DNA from: CAYWVR01 sp964461715
GTDB lineage: Bacteria > Planctomycetota > Phycisphaerae > FEN-1346
Direction: 5' to 3'
DNA: 64,000 bases
Assembly (NCBI GenBank): GCA_964461715.1
Contig: CAYWVR010000007.1
Span: 54,956-118,955 of the forward strand
Both the position numbers and the translations under genes were made by a program. This document shows positions 41,762-50,019 of this stretch, piece after piece (the stretch's first letter is position 1; each line of letters opens with the position of its first letter). The notes beneath the pieces are model-generated. The model had not been told where the DNA came from. It made no database searches and worked only from the letters and a program-made list of their open reading frames with translations.

Positions 41762-41955
41762 GCGTGGCACGCACGGCGCTACGGACCCTCTTTCGGGTGA
41801 TGCTCGCCTTCCTGGCCGTCGGGGCCGCCGCGGCGGTGGCCCGCGCGGCCGAGGAGACCGAACGCCGGCCCGGCTACACGCTCACGTACCTGGCGGGGCT
41901 GATCATGTGCCTCGCGCTGTTGGCGATTCCCTGCAAGCGGTTCCGTCACACCTGA
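41758..41955 (+). CDS. Tiny membrane protein
   Basis: 65 residues with a signal-like hydrophobic stretch (LFRVMLAFLAVGAAAAVARA) and a second membrane segment (LTYLAGLIMCLALLAIP) ending in a basic tail KRFRHT. No family recognised. It overlaps the preceding gene (ATGA) with GGAAGGAGCG upstream, so it is very likely translated. Confidence 0.65.
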   Translation: MSVARTALRTLFRVMLAFLAVGAAAAVARAAEETERRPGYTLTYLAGLIMCLALLAIPCKRFRHT

Positions 41956-42001
41956 GGCTCCGGGGAGCCGTCCGGAAGACGGACAGATAAGGAGACGCGG
42001 C

Positions 42002-42295
42002 ATGGATGGCAAGACGGTGGCAATCGGCGTGCTGGTCGCGACGGCGCTGGCCCTCGGGGGCCTCGTGACGGGCGGCCTGAGGCAGGACGGGGTGGCCTAC
42101 GGGCAGGGCGGCGTGTACGCCAGCTACGTGACGGCCACCGCCGAGGTCCGCAACGACAATGCCCAATTCATTATCCTCGACACGGCGCGGCGCCGGCTTA
42201 TCTTCTACGGCTACGACGTCGCGAACAAGAAGCTGGTGACCGCGGACGGACGGAAGCTTATCGACGACTTCCGCCGCGCCCCGAGCTCCATGTGA
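42002..42295 (+). CDS. Small exported protein (paralogue of the next gene)
   Basis: 97 residues. A signal peptide or N-terminal anchor (VAIGVLVATALALGGLVTGG) precedes a small beta-rich domain, YVTATAEVRNDNAQFIILDT, then RRRLIFYGYDV. The next gene shows the same pattern (YILITGSVSSSREALLVIDT, then RANLYV), so the two are tandem duplicates. ATAAGGAG is well placed before the ATG. Function unknown. Confidence 0.68.
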   Translation: MDGKTVAIGVLVATALALGGLVTGGLRQDGVAYGQGGVYASYVTATAEVRNDNAQFIILDTARRRLIFYGYDVANKKLVTADGRKLIDDFRRAPSSM

Positions 42296-42326
42296 CCCCG
42301 CACCTCCCGACCGAAAGGTTCTCGAC

Positions 42327-42629
42327 ATGAAAGCTAAGGACCTGCTCCTCGTCGCTCTGATCTGTGCGAACGTGACCCTGGCCGCCGTCGGCGGGGCCCT
42401 CCTTGTCGCCCGTAGCGAGCCCGCCGCCATCGCCGCCAGCGAGGACCGTGCCGGCGACTACATCCTCATCACCGGCTCCGTCTCCTCCAGCCGCGAGGCT
42501 CTCCTCGTCATCGACACCGTCGCTCAGCGGGCCAACCTCTACGTCCCGAAGGCCGCGGGGGGCGTGGGCGGTACGCAGTGGGAGCTGACCGACACGCGGA
42601 GCTTGGCGGCCGACTTCGGCATCCGGTGA
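42327..42629 (+). CDS. Small exported protein (second paralogue)
   Basis: 100 residues. Hydrophobic N-terminus LLLVALICANVTLAAVGGAL, then the domain DYILITGSVSSSREALLVID followed by TVAQRANLYV and WELTDTRSLAADFG. The layout (hydrophobic leader, one beta-strand pair ending in I/V-D-T, a short C-terminal D-x-R/K-L-x-x-D-F) is that of the preceding gene. GTG of the BioB-like gene follows four bases after the stop. Confidence 0.68.
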   Translation: MKAKDLLLVALICANVTLAAVGGALLVARSEPAAIAASEDRAGDYILITGSVSSSREALLVIDTVAQRANLYVPKAAGGVGGTQWELTDTRSLAADFGIR

Positions 42630-42633
42630 TCCG

Positions 42634-43674
42634 GTGCCCCGGTCGATAGCCACGGACCCCGCGCGCGACGGCCGGGAGGCCGCCGACCGCGTCCTCGCGG
42701 GCGAGACCCTTGCGCGCGATTCGGCCCGGGCGCTCCTCGAAGACGCCCGCCGCGACCCCTGGCCCCTCATCGAAGCCGCGGGGCGCGTCCGTCGCCGCCT
42801 CCGTGACCGCAGGGTCCATCTCTGCGGCATCACCGCCGTCAAGGTGGGCGGATGCGGCGAGGATTGCCGGTGGTGCGCCCAGAGCCGCCACTGGTCCACG
42901 GGTATCGAGCCGCGCGGCGTGCCGCCCCCGGAGACGCTGGTCCGCGCGGCGGAGGAGGCGGCCGCCGCGGGCGCACGGCACTTCGGGCTGGTTTCGAGCG
43001 GGGCGCGCCTGGCGCCGGCAGAGCTGGAAGCCGTCTGTGACGCCGCCCGCGCCATCCGCCGCCGCACCGGGCTCGCCCTCTGCGGGAGCTTCGGGGCGCT
43101 CACGGAGGACCGGGCCGCCGCCCTCCGCGAGGCGGGCTTCGAGCGGTATAATCACAACGTCGAGACCTCCGAGCGCCATTTCCCGTCCGTCTGCACGACC
43201 CACACGTGGGCCGACCGCGTTCGGACGGCCCGCGCGGTCGCCGAGGCGGGCCTGGAGCTCTGCTCGGGGGCCCTCTTTGGAACGGGCGAGACCGACGCCG
43301 ACCGCGTCGACGTGGCCCGGACCCTCCGCGACCTCGGAGCTCGCGTCGTCCCGCTCAACTTCCTGCACCCGATCCCCGGCACGCCCCTGGCGGACCATCC
43401 GCCGCTTGCGCCGATGGAAGCGCTCGCGATCATCGCCGTCTTCCGGCTCATGCTGCCCCAGGCGATCATTAAGGTGGCGGGCGGCCGCGAGCACATCCTG
43501 CGTGACCTCCAGCCACTGATGTTCGCGGCGGGGGCGGACGCGTGTCTCGTGGGGCATTACCTGACGACGCGCGGGCGGGACGCGGCCCGGGACCTGGCGA
43601 TGATCCGCGACCTGGGCCTGGAACCCGAGCCGCCGCCGAGGACGGGGGACGGGCCCGAGGCGAGCGATGCCTGA
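42634..43674 (+). CDS. Biotin synthase homologue (radical SAM) lacking one [2Fe-2S] ligand
   Basis: 346 residues, BioB fold. The radical SAM cluster is CGEDCRWCAQS (C-x3-C-x2-C); NHNVETSERHFPSVCTTHTW, CSGALFGTGET, PLNFLHPIPGTPL and VAGGREHILRDLQPL are BioB landmarks. Of the four usual ligands to the sulfur-donating [2Fe-2S] cluster, two Cys (LALCGSFGAL, LELCSGALFG) and the Arg (AGGREH) are present, but the first Cys (in YCIVASG of Bacillus BioB) is Gly here (HFGLVSSG). It may be a BioB variant or a different radical SAM enzyme. It overlaps a ketosynthase gene by 8 bases; no other bio genes are nearby. Confidence 0.8.
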   Translation: MPRSIATDPARDGREAADRVLAGETLARDSARALLEDARRDPWPLIEAAGRVRRRLRDRRVHLCGITAVKVGGCGEDCRWCAQSRHWSTGIEPRGVPPPETLVRAAEEAAAAGARHFGLVSSGARLAPAELEAVCDAARAIRRRTGLALCGSFGALTEDRAAALREAGFERYNHNVETSERHFPSVCTTHTWADRVRTARAVAEAGLELCSGALFGTGETDADRVDVARTLRDLGARVVPLNFLHPIPGTPLADHPPLAPMEALAIIAVFRLMLPQAIIKVAGGREHILRDLQPLMFAAGADACLVGHYLTTRGRDAARDLAMIRDLGLEPEPPPRTGDGPEASDA

Positions 43675-44881
43675 GCCGCGCGAAGTGGTCGTCACGGGGC
43701 TAGGCCTCGTGCTCCCCGCCGGCCGCGGCCGGGCGGGTGCCGATGCCGCCTTCGAAGGCCGATGCGCCGTCGCGTTCCTCCCCTCAATCCCCGGCCTCCC
43801 GGGCATCACCGGGGCCGACTGCGCCGACTTCGCGCCCCCGCCCGGCACCGAGACAGCCGACCGCGCCGTCCAGCTCGCCGTCGCGGCGGCGGAGGATGCG
43901 CTCGCCGACGCCGGGCTTCTCGAAAGCGTTGGTGCCCGTGACGGACAAGCGACCCATGCCACCAACGCCTATGGCCGCCGCGTGGCCGTCTGCGTGTCGC
44001 TCAGCAAGGGAGCCATGGAACGTCCCGACGCGTGGCGCGCGCCGCTGGAGGCCGCGCCGGATGTCGCCGCCCGGGCCGTGGCGGCACGATTCGGGGTCGA
44101 GGGCCCCGCGCTTGCGCCCGTCTCGGCCTGCGTCTCGGGCGGACATGCCGTGATGTGGGCGGCGCGGCTTATCCGGCGGGGCGTCTGTGACGCGGCCTTG
44201 GCGGGGGCGGCCGAGGCGTCCCTCGTCCCGCTCGTGCTCGGGTCGTATCGGCGGATGGGGGTGCTGGCCCCGCCCGGCGACGACCCGGCGGCGTCGGTGC
44301 GGCCGTTCTCGCGGTCGCGGCAGGGGTTCGCCCTGGGGGCCGGGGCGGGGGTCCTGGTCCTGGAGGCCCGCGAGGCGGCTGAGGCCCGCGGGGCGCGACT
44401 TCTGGCCGTCCTCGAAGCGTGGGCCGAGGGGTCTCAGGCGACGAGCCTGACGGCGGTCGAGCCCGACGGGGGGTCGCTCGCGGGCCTTATCGCGCGGGCC
44501 CTCGAACGGGCGGGCCTGGCTCCGGCCGAGATCGATTATGTGGCCGCTCATGGGACGGCCACTCCGTCGGGCGACCTTGCCGAGGCCCGGGCGATCGGTG
44601 CCGCCCTCGGGCCCGCGACGGAAGGCGTGAGCGTCTCATCCACGAAGGGCTCGCACGGCCACCTGCTCGGGGCCGCGGCCGCGGTCGAGACGGCCTTGGC
44701 GGTCCTCGCGATCGAGCGCGGCCAAATCCCCGCCACTGCGAACCTCCGGGACCCGGACCCGTCGCTCGGCCTTACCTGCGCGGCCGAGCCCCAGGCACGC
44801 ACGGTCCGTCATGCCCTCAAGCTCGCCGCGGGTTTCGGGGGCCAGCAGATGGCGCTGGTGCTCGGGAGGACCGGCGTGTAG
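43667..44881 (+). CDS. FabF-like beta-ketoacyl-ACP synthase
   Basis: 404 residues, condensing enzyme fold: VVVTGLGLVLPAG start, nucleophile Cys in PVSACVSGGHAVM, the two catalytic His in AAHGTATPSGD and STKGSHGHLLGAA, and the closing AGFGGQQMALVLG. All of the Cys-His-His triad is there, so it should be active. Sequence around the Cys (SACVSGGH in place of TACATG) differs from housekeeping FabF, which suggests a special acyl chain. Coupling to the BioB-like gene hints at an acyl-derived cofactor or lipid, but this is inference. Last gene of the psd operon. Confidence 0.88.
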   Translation: MPEPREVVVTGLGLVLPAGRGRAGADAAFEGRCAVAFLPSIPGLPGITGADCADFAPPPGTETADRAVQLAVAAAEDALADAGLLESVGARDGQATHATNAYGRRVAVCVSLSKGAMERPDAWRAPLEAAPDVAARAVAARFGVEGPALAPVSACVSGGHAVMWAARLIRRGVCDAALAGAAEASLVPLVLGSYRRMGVLAPPGDDPAASVRPFSRSRQGFALGAGAGVLVLEAREAAEARGARLLAVLEAWAEGSQATSLTAVEPDGGSLAGLIARALERAGLAPAEIDYVAAHGTATPSGDLAEARAIGAALGPATEGVSVSSTKGSHGHLLGAAAAVETALAVLAIERGQIPATANLRDPDPSLGLTCAAEPQARTVRHALKLAAGFGGQQMALVLGRTGV

Positions 44882-45001
44882 GCATGGGCCTGCCACCCGT
44901 GATCCGTTGGCCTTGGGCCCGTTTCGCCGCCGCGATTGCGCGGTGATTTGAGAGCACCCGGCGTTCGTGGGCCTGCCCACGTACAAACCACAGAGATCGG
45001 G

Positions 45002-45034
45002 CCGCAAGCGGCCCGGCGTAACGGGCCCGAGGGC
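45002..45034 (+). repeat. Dispersed GC-rich repeat, copy A
   Basis: CCGCAAGCGG-type 33-base unit that is 30/33 identical to the copy at 63625-63657 and related to two further copies in opposite orientation near the window's right end. It lies in the intergenic region just before the thrS promoter. Confidence 0.6.
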
Positions 45035-45061
45035 TACGTGCGTTCAAGGCGGCTTCAGGCC

Positions 45062-45090
45062 TTGACAGCCCCCCGTTTCGCCCGTATCAT
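45062..45090 (+). promoter_or_regulatory. Promoter of the thrS-infC-rpmI-rplT-pheS operon
   Basis: Perfect TTGACA and TATCAT with a 17-base spacer, leaving a leader of about 83 bases before thrS. The leader is too short for a T-box. Confidence 0.7.
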
Positions 45091-45179
45091 CTGCCCGCCT
45101 CTTCGGATGCGAGGCGGATGGAGTCTATTCCCGGTACGATGAAAGGAGACGGCCGCCCGGACGAGGCGGCCTGCGAAGC

Positions 45180-47189
45180 GTGATGCCCAAGGTCAAGCTT
45201 CCGGATGGCAGCATCATGGAAGTGGCCGCAGGGGCAACCGTCGCCGACGTAGCCCAACAAATCGGTTCAGGCCTGGCCCGAGCCGCCGTCGCTGCCAGGC
45301 TGAACGGCGAGTTGGTGGATCTCTTCGTCACCGTGCCCCCTGAGGGGACGGCCGACCTGGAGATTCTAACCGACAAAAGCGACGAGGCCCTCGCGATTCT
45401 GCGCCACTCCACGGCCCACCTCATGGCGGCCGCGGTGCGCCGCCAGTTCGGCGACGAGGTCAAGTTCGGCATCGGCCCGGCCATCGAGGACGGGTTCTAC
45501 TACGATTTCGATCTCCCCGAGCGCCTCACCGTGGAGAGCCTCCCGAAGATCGAGGCCGAGATGGCCAAGATCGTTGACGAGGCGCCGCCTTTCGTCCGCG
45601 AGGAGGTGCCCGTCGAAGAGGCCCGCCGCCGCATGCAGGCCGAGGGCCAGGTCTACAAGGTCGAGCTGATCGACGACATCGCCGCCGGCACGCTGGCGGC
45701 CGACGAACATCTCGAAGACGCCGAGGCCAAGCCGGAGCCGGGAGCCGATCGTGTCACCTTTTACCGCACCGCCAACTTCACCGACCTCTGCCGCGGGCCG
45801 CACCTCCCGCACGCCGGGAAGGTGCCCGCGTTCAAACTGACGGCCGTCTCGGGCAGCTACTGGCGAGGCGACTCGGCCCGACCGATGCTCCAGCGGGTCT
45901 ACGGGACAGCGTTCTTCTCGAAGAAGGACCTCGCCGAGCACCTCGATCGGCTCGAAGAGGCCAAGAAGCGGGACCATCGCCGCATCGGCGTCGATCTCGA
46001 CCTCTTCAGCTTCCACGAAGAGGGCCCCGGGTTCGCGTTCCTGCACCCGGCGGGGATGGTCGTGATGGAGGCGATCCTGGCTTTCTGGCGCGAGGTCCAC
46101 CGGGACGCGGGGTACGTCGAGGTGCGGACGCCCATCCTCCTGTCCGAGTCGCTCTGGCACCGCTCCGGCCACTGGGACAACTACCGCGATGCGATGTATT
46201 TCACGGAGATCGACGAGGCCCCGTACGCCGTCAAGCCGATGAACTGCCCGGGCGGCCTTCTCATCTACCGCGACCGGCCGCACTCGTACCGCGAGTTCCC
46301 GATGCGGATCGGGGAGCTAGGCCTCGTGCATCGCCACGAGAAGAGCGGCGTGCTGCACGGACTGATGCGGGTGCGGCAGTTTACGCAGGACGACGCCCAC
46401 ATCTTCTGCACACCGGCGCAACTCCGGGACGAGGTGATCGGCGTCATCGACCTCGTGGACCACATGTACCGGACCTTCGGGTTCGAGGACGTGCGGATGG
46501 AGCTCTCGACCCGCCCCGAGCATTCCATCGGGACGGACGCGCAGTGGGAGATGGCCACGGGGGCCCTGCGCGAGGCCCTGGCCGAACGCGACAAGGCTTA
46601 CAAGGTCAACGAGGGCGAGGGGGCCTTCTACGCCCCCAAGATCGATTACCACATCCGCGATTGCCTGGGCCGGTCGTGGCAGTGCGGCACGATCCAGGTG
46701 GACCTGGCGATGCCGGAGCGGTTCGATCTGACGTACGTCGGGGCAGACAACGCGGAGCACCGTCCGGTGATGGTGCACCGGGCGGTTCTCGGAAGCATCG
46801 AGCGTTTCCTGGGCATCCTGATCGAGCACTACGGGGGCGATTTCCCCCTCTGGATGGCCCCGGTCCAGGCGATCCTTTGCCCGGTGAGCGACCGGTTCAA
46901 CGACTACGCGGACGAGGTTCGCCGGACGCTCCGGGAGGGGGGCCTTCGGGTCGAGCTGGACGATTCGAGCGACAAGGTCGGCGCGAAGATCCGCCGGGCC
47001 ACACTTCGCAAGATCCCCACGATGCTTATCGTGGGCGAGAAGGAGGCGGGGGAGGGGACTGTCAGCGTCCGCGACAAGGCCGCTGGCGACCTGGGGGTCG
47101 AATCGGTCGAGGCGTTCCTGAATCGGGCCCGGACGGAGATTGCGGAGAAGCGGCTGCGGCCGGCCTTGGAGGGAGAGGCCAACAAATGA
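45180..47189 (+). CDS. thrS: Threonine-tRNA ligase
   Basis: 669 residues with the full bacterial set of domains: N-terminal TGS (KVKLPDGSIMEVAAGATVAD), editing domain (HSTAHLMAAAV and TDLCRGPHLP), class II catalytic core with zinc ligands in MNCPGGLLIY, VHRHEKSG and the later His, and the anticodon-binding end (PVQAILCPVSDRFNDYADEV). Start is GTG directly followed by ATG (GTGATGCCC); either is possible. First gene of a translation operon. Confidence 0.97.
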   Translation: MMPKVKLPDGSIMEVAAGATVADVAQQIGSGLARAAVAARLNGELVDLFVTVPPEGTADLEILTDKSDEALAILRHSTAHLMAAAVRRQFGDEVKFGIGPAIEDGFYYDFDLPERLTVESLPKIEAEMAKIVDEAPPFVREEVPVEEARRRMQAEGQVYKVELIDDIAAGTLAADEHLEDAEAKPEPGADRVTFYRTANFTDLCRGPHLPHAGKVPAFKLTAVSGSYWRGDSARPMLQRVYGTAFFSKKDLAEHLDRLEEAKKRDHRRIGVDLDLFSFHEEGPGFAFLHPAGMVVMEAILAFWREVHRDAGYVEVRTPILLSESLWHRSGHWDNYRDAMYFTEIDEAPYAVKPMNCPGGLLIYRDRPHSYREFPMRIGELGLVHRHEKSGVLHGLMRVRQFTQDDAHIFCTPAQLRDEVIGVIDLVDHMYRTFGFEDVRMELSTRPEHSIGTDAQWEMATGALREALAERDKAYKVNEGEGAFYAPKIDYHIRDCLGRSWQCGTIQVDLAMPERFDLTYVGADNAEHRPVMVHRAVLGSIERFLGILIEHYGGDFPLWMAPVQAILCPVSDRFNDYADEVRRTLREGGLRVELDDSSDKVGAKIRRATLRKIPTMLIVGEKEAGEGTVSVRDKAAGDLGVESVEAFLNRARTEIAEKRLRPALEGEANK

Positions 47190-47286
47190 ATGCACGTGCC
47201 CCCGGGCGCGGGCCCGGTGGTATGCTGGATTCCGTCTCACGAACCGGCCGGAATCCCAGGCGTGTCAGCGAGGTAAGGAGGAGAGC

Positions 47287-47799
47287 TTGAAGGATTTGAA
47301 GCAGCGGATCAACGACCAGATCAAGATCTCACCGCTGCGAGTCATTGGCGAAGACGGAGAGCAGCTGGGTATCCTGGAGCGCGACGACGCGCTGCGGATG
47401 GCCGAGGATGCCGGGCTGGACCTCGTGGAGGTCGCGCCGAACAGCCGGCCCCCCGTGTGCCGCATCATGGACTACGGAAAGTTCAAGTACCGCCAGTCCA
47501 AGCGGACGCACAAGGGGAAACACCACGAGGTGCACATGAAGGAGATCCGGATCCGTCCAAAGACGGAGGCCCACGATCGCGACTTCAAAATCCGCCGCGC
47601 CCGGAAGTTCCTCGAAGCCGGCGACAAGGTCACGGTCAACATGCTGTTCCGCGGCCGCGAGGTCACCCACCTCGACTACGCCCAGCAGAACATGCAGGCG
47701 TTCGTCGAGCAGTTGGCGGACGTGGCCAAGGTGGAGCGCGGACCGGACCGCCTCGGACGCCGCATGATCCTCATCCTGACGCCCAAGAAGACCAGCTGA
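47287..47799 (+). CDS. infC: Translation initiation factor IF-3
   Basis: 170 residues: RINDQIKISPLRVIGEDGEQ, EVAPNSRPPVCRIMDYGKFK, and the C-terminal domain IRIRPKTEAHDRDFKIRRA. The frame is open from 47140, but TTG at 47287 is the start, with AGGAGGAGA just before it; the ATG-rich extension is antisense-like. A non-ATG start fits the known discrimination of IF-3 against non-canonical initiation, which autoregulates infC in E. coli through AUU. Confidence 0.95.
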   Translation: MKDLKQRINDQIKISPLRVIGEDGEQLGILERDDALRMAEDAGLDLVEVAPNSRPPVCRIMDYGKFKYRQSKRTHKGKHHEVHMKEIRIRPKTEAHDRDFKIRRARKFLEAGDKVTVNMLFRGREVTHLDYAQQNMQAFVEQLADVAKVERGPDRLGRRMILILTPKKTS

Positions 47800-47905
47800 C
47801 GGCTCGACGACGAGGCCATCCCGACCGGCGAGGCGGCCGACGTGCGGCCGCGGGGAAGGCCCTGTGTTTTGCGAATCCCGGCACACAGAAGAGGAAGGGC
47901 AGACC

Positions 47906-48100
47906 ATGGCCCGGAAGCAGAAGACCCACAAGGGCGCAAAGAAACGCATGAAGGTGACCCGCAACGGCAAGGTCATGCGCAGCCGTGCCAACCGCAGTCA
48001 CCTCCTCAGCGGACGCAAGTCCAAGAACAAGCGACAGGCCCGCACCAAGGTTCCCGTCGCGGGTAAGCAAGAGAAGACCTACCGGGAGCTGATGCAGTAA
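47906..48100 (+). CDS. rpmI: Ribosomal protein bL35
   Basis: 64 residues, very basic: MARKQKTHKGAKKRMKVTRN, then SRANRSHLLSGRKSKNKRQA. Normal length and place between infC and rplT. ATG has GAGGAAGGG upstream. Confidence 0.96.
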   Translation: MARKQKTHKGAKKRMKVTRNGKVMRSRANRSHLLSGRKSKNKRQARTKVPVAGKQEKTYRELMQ

Positions 48101-48133
48101 CCCGTCGCCCCGGATCGAGTTAGGAGACCCGTC

Positions 48134-48493
48134 ATGCCTCGAACGCGTAAAGGCGCCGCACGGCGGCAGGGCAAGAAACGCGTCCTCAAGCGGGCGAAGG
48201 GATACTTCGGCGCTCGCAGCAAACTGTACCGCGTGGCGAAACAGTCGGCGATGCGCGGCGAGCAGTTCGCGTTCCGCGATCGCCGCCGCAAGAAACGCGA
48301 CTTCCGTCGCCTCTGGATCACCCGCATCAGCGCCGCCTGCCGCATGCGCGACATCTCCTACAGCCAGTTCGTGGGTGGCCTGAAGAAGGCCGGCGTCGAG
48401 CTGGACCGGAAGGTGATGGCCGACCTGGCGCTCAACGACCCGGCGGCGTTCGACGCCGTCGTGGACCAGGCCCGGGGTGCCCTGGGGGGTTAG
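48134..48493 (+). CDS. rplT: Ribosomal protein bL20
   Basis: 119 residues: MPRTRKGAARRQGKKRVLKR, KGYFGARSKLYRVAKQSAMR and FRRLWITRISAACRMRDISY. It binds 23S rRNA and in many bacteria represses its own operon by binding the leader; no such structure was identified by eye here. Start ATG with TTAGGAG upstream. pheS begins one base after its stop. Confidence 0.97.
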   Translation: MPRTRKGAARRQGKKRVLKRAKGYFGARSKLYRVAKQSAMRGEQFAFRDRRRKKRDFRRLWITRISAACRMRDISYSQFVGGLKKAGVELDRKVMADLALNDPAAFDAVVDQARGALGG

Positions 48494-48494
48494 C

Positions 48495-49511
48495 ATGGGA
48501 CGCCTGGACGAAGTCCGCAAGCTCCGCGACGCGGCCCTTGCGCAGATCGACGAGGCCGCCGACGGCCGAGCCCTCGAAGCCCTCCGCATCGAGTGGCTCG
48601 GGCGAAAGGGCGGACGCATCACCCGGCTCTTGCGCTCGATCCCCGAGATCGCCGCCGAGCAGCGGGCCGAGTTCGGCCAGGCCGTCAACGAGCTGAAGGG
48701 CCTCGTCACCGAGCGTCTCGATGCCCGTAAACGCGACGCCGGCGAGGGCCCCAAGCGACGGGCCGCCGTCGACGTCACCCTGCCCGGGCCGCGCCTCGAA
48801 CTCGGGCGCCTCCACCCCATCACCCAAGCCACACGCGAGATGTGCGAGATCTTCGGCCGCCTCGGCTTCGAGGTCGTCGAGGACCGCGAGGTGGAGGACG
48901 AGTGGCACAACTTCGTGGCGCTGAACATCCCGCCCGAACACCCGGCCCGCGACCCGCTCGACAACTACTACCTGGGCGACGAGACGCTCCTTCGGACCCA
49001 GACCTCGACCGTCCAAATCCGCGTGATGGAGTCGCGGAAGCCGCCCGTCCGGATCGTCGCGCCGGGCCGCGTCTACCGGCCGGACACCGTCGACGCAGGG
49101 CACTCGAACATGTTCCACCAGCTCGAAGGCCTCTGGGTGGAGGAGGGGGTCACGTTCACGGACCTGAAGAGCGTCTTGGCGGCGTTTGCCCGCGGGTTCT
49201 TCGGAGCCGAGACCCAGACCCGCTTCATCCCCAGCTACTTCCCGTTCACGGAGCCGAGCGCCGAGTTCTACGTCTCGTGCCTGCTGTGCGGCGGCCAGGG
49301 GTGCCCGGCCTGCAAGCGGACCGGGTGGATCGAGATCGCCGGGTGCGGAATGGTGGACCCGAAGGTCTTCGAGGCCGTGGGCTACGATCCGGAGACGGTG
49401 ACGGGGTTCGCCTTCGGCTTCGGCATCGACCGCCCGGCGATGCTGCGGTACGGGATCAACGACATCCGGTTGCTCTTCGAGAACGATCTGCGGCTCTTGA
49501 GGCAGTTCTAG
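48495..49511 (+). CDS. pheS: Phenylalanine-tRNA ligase alpha subunit
   Basis: 338 residues. N-terminal coiled coil (MGRLDEVRKLRDAALAQIDE), catalytic core with HPITQATREMCEIFGRLGFE, DNYYLGDETLLRTQTSTVQI and RFIPSYFPFTEPSAEFYVSC, and a four-Cys zinc knuckle CLLCGGQGCPACKRTGW seen in many bacterial PheS. The beta subunit gene pheT normally follows, but here the strand changes after 7 bases to the pilin genes, so pheT must be elsewhere. Confidence 0.96.
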   Translation: MGRLDEVRKLRDAALAQIDEAADGRALEALRIEWLGRKGGRITRLLRSIPEIAAEQRAEFGQAVNELKGLVTERLDARKRDAGEGPKRRAAVDVTLPGPRLELGRLHPITQATREMCEIFGRLGFEVVEDREVEDEWHNFVALNIPPEHPARDPLDNYYLGDETLLRTQTSTVQIRVMESRKPPVRIVAPGRVYRPDTVDAGHSNMFHQLEGLWVEEGVTFTDLKSVLAAFARGFFGAETQTRFIPSYFPFTEPSAEFYVSCLLCGGQGCPACKRTGWIEIAGCGMVDPKVFEAVGYDPETVTGFAFGFGIDRPAMLRYGINDIRLLFENDLRLLRQF

Positions 49512-49518
49512 CTCGGCC

Positions 49519-50016
49519 CTACTCGGCCTGGGCCGGGCCGTCGAAGAGCAGGTGCCGCGGGGTGACGGTGATGGACGTTTCGGTCGAGGCAACGTCGCCT
49601 TCGAGCCTCAGGTCGATGCGCACGCCCGGATCGGCCGCCGAAACGACAAAGCTCTTGACGCTGCCGGTGAGGGTGGCGACCTGGTCGCCCGCGCCGTCGG
49701 AGACGGTCAGCGTTAGCGGGCCATTGGTCGTCCCGTTCCACGCGTAGGTCCGCGTTTCCCCGTCGCTCATCTTGGCCCGGAGCGTCCGGTGGTCGGGGAT
49801 GGAGAAGGTCTCGGCGCGGCGGACATCGCGGGCCGCCCGGTCCAGTACGCCGCGCGTCCGCGCCACCATCTCGTTCTTCTCATTATTGTAGTCGTGGGAG
49901 ACCGACGCCGCGAAGAGGCCCATGGCGGCGGCCGTCAGAATCATGGCCATCAACGCGAGAGCGATCAGCAATTCGGCCAGCGTGAAGCCGTCGCGTTGGG
50001 GTCGGGTCGAAACCAT
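49519..50016 (-). CDS. Prepilin-like minor pilin, PilW type (second module)
   Basis: 165 residues. Type III signal with cleavage before Phe in RDGFTLAELLIALALMAMIL, the hydrophobic helix that docks into the pilus. The following part, AASVSHDYNNEKNEMVARTR, aligns with the W protein of the first module (SAEVSHRYSRAKVDLVNRMR); this copy is about half as long, lacking the large C-terminal insert. Last gene of the pilus locus, 7 bases from the convergent pheS stop. Confidence 0.85.
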   Translation of the reverse strand: MVSTRPQRDGFTLAELLIALALMAMILTAAAMGLFAASVSHDYNNEKNEMVARTRGVLDRAARDVRRAETFSIPDHRTLRAKMSDGETRTYAWNGTTNGPLTLTVSDGAGDQVATLTGSVKSFVVSAADPGVRIDLRLEGDVASTETSITVTPRHLLFDGPAQAE

Positions 50017-50019
50017 CGT

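Noticed and set aside
45091..45179. thrS leader considered as a T-box riboswitch
   Set aside because: Too short (under 90 bases), and no T-box consensus or specifier stem was seen.
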